NCBI GenBank assembly: GCA_964618975.1
Contig: CAZUDI010000018.1
Location: forward strand, 1-62,547
Source of the DNA: CAZUDI01 sp964618975
GTDB lineage: Bacteria > Desulfobacterota > Desulfomonilia > UBA1062
DNA: 62,547 nucleotides
Direction of reading: 5' to 3'
Shown here: positions 60,201 to 62,547 of the stretch, in pieces
Layout: each line of letters starts with the position of its first letter
How positions within the stretch are numbered: the first letter of the stretch is position 1
Notes under the pieces: generated by a model
What the model was told of the DNA's origin: nothing
The model's database searches: none
The model's input: the letters and a program-made list of their open reading frames with translations, nothing else
Program-made: the position numbers and the translations under genes

Positions 60201-60929
60201 GCGGAGGCCCTCGATCTGTTCGCTGCGCTGTGTCTCATGCAGCTGCTTTTCCCCCAGGCTCGTCCGCAGTTCGCCTTCTTCATCCGTACTCAGGACACGG
60301 ATGCCCTGGAGTTCGGCCTGCAGGCGTTCGAGCTCGTCGCGCTCTGCGGACCGGCGCGCATGCACCCGCATGGATATCCGGCTGTATATCTCCGTGCCGG
60401 TGATCTGTTCGAGGATGGGGGCCCGGGCATCGGGGGGCGCCTCGAGGAAGGCGGCGAAGCCGCCCTGCGCCAGCAGCATGGAACGCGTGAAACGCTCGAA
60501 GTCCATGCCGGTTACGTGTACAATGAAACTGGCTACCTGGCTTATCCCCGTTTCCAGCACGGCCCCGCTCGCGGCATCGGCCACCTCGTGGCGAGCCGGT
60601 TGCAGTTCTCCTGCGGGTCTCTTGCGGGCACGGTGCTGGCTCCAGTGACAGCGATAGCGGCCCTTCTGCGTCTCGAAGGTGACCTCGGCATAACAGTCGC
60701 CGGCTTGGCGCGACATGATCTCGTTGCTGCCCTTGGTCACCTTATCCAGGCGGGGGGTCCGGCCATAGAGTCCCAGGCAGACGGCATCCAGGACGGTGGT
60801 CTTACCCGCGCCGGTGGGGCCGGTGATGGCGAAGATGCCGTCGCTCAGATACTCCGGGCGGGTGAAATCGATGTGCCATTCCCCGAAGAGGGAATTGAGG
60901 TTTCTGAAACGCACCGCAAGTATGCGCAT
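57234..60929 (-). CDS. sbcC: exonuclease subunit SbcC
   Basis: The 1231-residue product is the SMC-like ATPase SbcC. The Walker A motif GPTGAGKTTVLDA is near 38-50, two very long coiled coils flank a zinc hook CPLCGALDHP (about 608-617), and the C-terminal lobe carries the signature NLSGGEGFIVSLALALGL, Walker B VDSLFLDEGFGTLD and the D-loop. With SbcD it opens DNA hairpins and trims protein-blocked ends. It follows sbcD by 12 bases on the same strand. Confidence 0.95.
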   Translation of the reverse strand: MRILAVRFRNLNSLFGEWHIDFTRPEYLSDGIFAITGPTGAGKTTVLDAVCLGLYGRTPRLDKVTKGSNEIMSRQAGDCYAEVTFETQKGRYRCHWSQHRARKRPAGELQPARHEVADAASGAVLETGISQVASFIVHVTGMDFERFTRSMLLAQGGFAAFLEAPPDARAPILEQITGTEIYSRISMRVHARRSAERDELERLQAELQGIRVLSTDEEGELRTSLGEKQLHETQRSEQIEGLRRALAWCENIEALERGIAELEGLAKDLGKRAAEFAPQGKRLARSRRALSLEGDYREVAGLRELQLKETQELEDLHSTQPVRDKAREAALNRRQAAEKGLDQARKILRHEAELIRKVRDLDTRLDEQKRQLQERETTRAKTEQQLARYQAAIEQTSQTLQKAEDDLRAVQVSQAQHARDAALMTTLTAIERGFASLSDMEARLVTADKAGAAAAAEAENAAARCRALEDEHAKAREAFEQVQEACAGLADKAARILKGRDLTHWRREAEGQWEREHQLQQTLEIIARLEHTSSEIEEQEQRLAASLTGHQTLLAEISTCGEKKALLEGTTAAMEKQAALLHRIRDLEEERQRLIDGQPCPLCGALDHPYARGNIPEPDQAESGLKDARAALGRLTDNLGMLEARRAGMAAEIRHAEQALDDKRAAREADEVQLTAGLRKLKLAGEPENRARKIGEALAHTQGVIKEISSLIADSEALTRQEKAVHEGREKAREILEGSAGSLQEARHRLDTAGREQARLTREAQALAREADRARLAALRDVEPFGIRELGADIGTILKDLTARRDAWKAGLEVQASLEVRIHDLQTGLTRDRALLEKLEGDLKEQLGDLDKLKVQHTLLNTERFRLYADKNTDQEELRLTQSVDQALRTYETEREAHAKLEQELSVLKERAASLEGRTLKRSAGLDQADQRLKAKLLKAGFEDEGDYLCARIPEEEHENLTRQEQALISEKTQLEARRRDKQATLEANLQKQLTDLPPETLREELLAAEADLKQTRTDIGGLLAVLKENAGHQERLQERITAVAAQKDSCAQWDDLHQLIGSADGKKFRNFAQGLTFEMLIAHANRQLCRMSDRYLLIHDATRPLELNVIDNYQAGEIRSTKNLSGGEGFIVSLALALGLSQMASRKVRVDSLFLDEGFGTLDEDALEDALETLAGLRQDGKLIGVISHVSALKERIGTQIQVIPQTGGRSTLAGPGCLRIREPSPSGSR

Positions 60930-60941
60930 CCTGATGTTCTC

Positions 60942-62171
60942 CTAATCCGCCCGGGGGTCGTCTTCTTCCAGGGAAAGCAGGATTTCCCGGTAGGCATCCA
61001 TAAGTGCGCCCTGCTGCTCCTGGGGGATCGCGTGCGCCTCCAGACAGCGCCTGAAGACCTCGGTTGTATCCAGGTCGTCGAGCGTCTCCTCGTGCTCCAT
61101 ACCCTGAAGGGCCTTTTCCAACACGCCTCTGTTTTTCACCCGCAGGAGCGTAAGCCCGCTCCCTTCCAGGGCCTCTTCCAGCCGTTCGCGCAGGTTACCC
61201 GCTAAGGCCTCCCCCTCATAGACGACCTCCAGCCAGGCCGTGCTGCCCTGCGTCTTCAACGCGTCAATGGCCGCGTCGATGGCCGGCCAGTCACCCCGCA
61301 GGGTCTGAAGCTCCTGGAATCTGGGGACGGGAACGTGCGTGACCTGGGGGGTGACCCCGGAGAACTCGATGAGCAGCACGTCCTTTGCCTGCTGCGCCTC
61401 CCCGAAGCCCAGGGGCAGGGGGGACCCGCAGTAGCGCAGGTGCTCCGAGCCCGCCACCCGCTGCGGAACGTGCAGATGCCCCAGGGCCAGATAGTCGATG
61501 CACGCCGGAAACACGTCCGAGGCCACCTGCGCCAGGGAGCCGACATACAGCTCGCGTACCCCGTCGCCCTCGACGGTCTGTCCCCCGGCGGTGAAGAGAT
61601 GCCCGAGCGCCACGATCGGCACCGCCGTTTCCAGCTCGGCGCGTTTTTCTTCGGCCAGTGCGCACACCTGGCGGTAGTGTCTGCGGATGCCGTCGATGAG
61701 CTTGCGCTCCTTGTCCTCAAAACTCTCGCCGGGGGCCGCCGTGCGCAAGTCGCGATCCCTGAGATAGGGCACGGCGCAGACGATGAGACATGGCTGGTAA
61801 TCCCGGCCTTTGAGCACGATGATTTCATCCTCGGGGTTATCCGAGATGCTGCCCACGACATGGACATTCAGGGAGCGGAGCAGCTCGCGGGGGGCGTTCA
61901 GGAAGGAGGGGGAGTCATGGTTGCCGGCCGTCACCACCACCTGGCGCTGCGGCAGGGCCGCAACCCGGCACAGGAAGCGGTAGTAGAGCCCCTGGGCATG
62001 GTTGCTGGGCGTGCTGTTGTCGAATACATCGCCGGCCACGAGCACGACATCAACGCCCTCGCTTTCGATGAACCCGGCCAGCCAGTCCAGGAGGGCCTCG
62101 AATTCCGCATAACGCCGATGTCCGTATAGGGTGCGGCCGATGTGCCAGTCCGAGGTGTGGAGTATTTTCAT
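60942..62171 (-). CDS. sbcD: exonuclease subunit SbcD
   Basis: The 409-residue product is the calcineurin-like nuclease SbcD (Mre11-like), with the phosphoesterase motifs HTSDWHIGR, AGDVFDN, TAGNHDS and ALGHLH, and a C-terminal SbcC-binding part. ATG 62171 (TTGAGGAAAAG upstream, MKILHTSDWH) is the natural start. It is cotranscribed with sbcC. Confidence 0.95.
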   Translation of the reverse strand: MKILHTSDWHIGRTLYGHRRYAEFEALLDWLAGFIESEGVDVVLVAGDVFDNSTPSNHAQGLYYRFLCRVAALPQRQVVVTAGNHDSPSFLNAPRELLRSLNVHVVGSISDNPEDEIIVLKGRDYQPCLIVCAVPYLRDRDLRTAAPGESFEDKERKLIDGIRRHYRQVCALAEEKRAELETAVPIVALGHLFTAGGQTVEGDGVRELYVGSLAQVASDVFPACIDYLALGHLHVPQRVAGSEHLRYCGSPLPLGFGEAQQAKDVLLIEFSGVTPQVTHVPVPRFQELQTLRGDWPAIDAAIDALKTQGSTAWLEVVYEGEALAGNLRERLEEALEGSGLTLLRVKNRGVLEKALQGMEHEETLDDLDTTEVFRRCLEAHAIPQEQQGALMDAYREILLSLEEDDPRAD

Positions 62172-62493
62172 CTTTTCCTCAATTGCATTCGCGCGCACCC
62201 CCTGACCCTTACAGCATTACAGGGGATGCCTGCCCCTGCGCCCCGGTTTCTCACCTGAGGGAGGCCATCCCCACCGTTCACGGCTACAGGGTGATACCTG
62301 TGTGTGCCTGCCCCGTAATCGCTTAAGGATCAAATCCCCCCGCCGCTTGCGGCGGCAAGCAGGGGCCTTAGGTCTGCCCCGGGGTTCACCCCCCTGATTT
62401 CTATGCCGTCTGTATAACCCATTTGACCGACAGGTGTAAATTGAATCGGACCGCAGGGAAGCCCATGCTGCGCTCGGCCGGAATCAAGCGCGG
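62172..62493. other. intergenic with a full repeat copy
   Basis: Upstream of sbcD. Contains the best copy of the dispersed repeat (62316-62400) and otherwise no recognisable gene. Confidence 0.5.
62316..62400 (+). repeat. dispersed intergenic repeat, full copy
   Basis: Begins TAATCGCTTAAGGATCAAAT; the palindrome CCGCCGCTTGCGGCGG follows, then CAAGCAGGGGCCTTAGG and CTGCCCCGGGGTTCACCCCC. Nearly identical in layout to 25547-25630. Confidence 0.7.
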
Positions 62494-62547
62494 CTATGCC
62501 AGGGCCGGGAAGAGGCCCTTGAGGCCGTTGGCGATGAATTCGATGGC
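62494..62547 (-). CDS. 3' end of an unidentified gene (partial)
   Basis: The last 54 bases read on the minus strand as an open frame ending AIEFIANGLKGLFPALA and a TAG stop. The gene continues beyond the window. Seventeen residues are too few to name it. Confidence 0.4.
   Translation of the reverse strand, partial: AIEFIANGLKGLFPALA

Noticed and set aside
1..62547. CRISPR arrays, tRNA, rRNA, transposases, phage genes
   Set aside because: No regularly spaced direct repeats, no cloverleaf or rRNA sequence and no DDE or tyrosine recombinase motif was seen.

Overview
The window is GC-rich, tightly packed bacterial DNA from a draft assembly; a run of ten Ns sits at 41667-41676. It carries a multihaem c-type cytochrome with an apparent selenocysteine codon, 2-hydroxyacyl-CoA dehydratase-like proteins, indolepyruvate:ferredoxin oxidoreductase, radical SAM and Fe-S proteins, and an arsenic operon. 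Together these suggest an anaerobic, respiring organism, probably in Desulfobacterota (former Deltaproteobacteria). That placement is an inference from gene content; there is no rRNA or other marker gene in the window.

Layout. 1-540 is AT-richer, with a flavin reductase-like ORF and attC-like recombination sites. 537-1460 is a cytochrome c whose frame runs through an in-frame UGA followed by a well-formed bacterial SECIS hairpin, and whose C-terminus is a PH-like domain of different base composition. 1948-6922 is an acyl-CoA operon: two HgdB-type dehydratase subunits, an acyl-CoA dehydrogenase and a TetR regulator. 7032-10570 holds a frameshifted metallo-beta-lactamase hydrolase, then a radical SAM/SPASM maturase behind a Tat-signal protein with a Gly/Cys-rich core. 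10939-21142 has a LysE exporter, a cold-shock protein, a decayed SDR gene, a long TetR regulator with a clear promoter/operator followed by a 570-residue protein I cannot identify, a phosphoesterase, a GDPD, an acyl-CoA synthetase alpha-like protein and a chalcone isomerase-like protein. 21275-26562 has a hybrid histidine kinase, a DUF169 protein and an Fe-S protein. 26785-30159 is an arsR-permease-thioredoxin-arsC-TauE operon with duplicated operator-like 15-mers and a strong hairpin at its end.

30526-36999 is glgX-treY-treZ, which converts glycogen to trehalose. 37207-40911 is iorB-iorA plus an FrhB-like Fe-S protein. 41270-50422 mixes hydrolases, a methyltransferase, a D-aminoacylase, a DMT exporter, a PhzF protein, a rhomboid protease, an iron-sulfur flavoprotein and a PfkB kinase. 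50834-51856 is a ubiquitin-like protein/E1-like pair in which the small protein lacks the C-terminal Gly-Gly. 52137-57200 has GNAT, DUF1232, HXXEE and Ogt genes and a GNAT-histone-deacetylase fusion. 57234-62171 is sbcC-sbcD, and the last 54 bases are the 3' end of another gene.

Many intergenic gaps contain copies of one GC-rich, partly palindromic repeat. The best candidates for undescribed biology are the Sec-cytochrome, the radical SAM/Tat-substrate pair, the TetR-controlled unknown protein, and the ubiquitin-like/E1 pair without Gly-Gly. I saw no tRNA, rRNA, CRISPR array or transposase.
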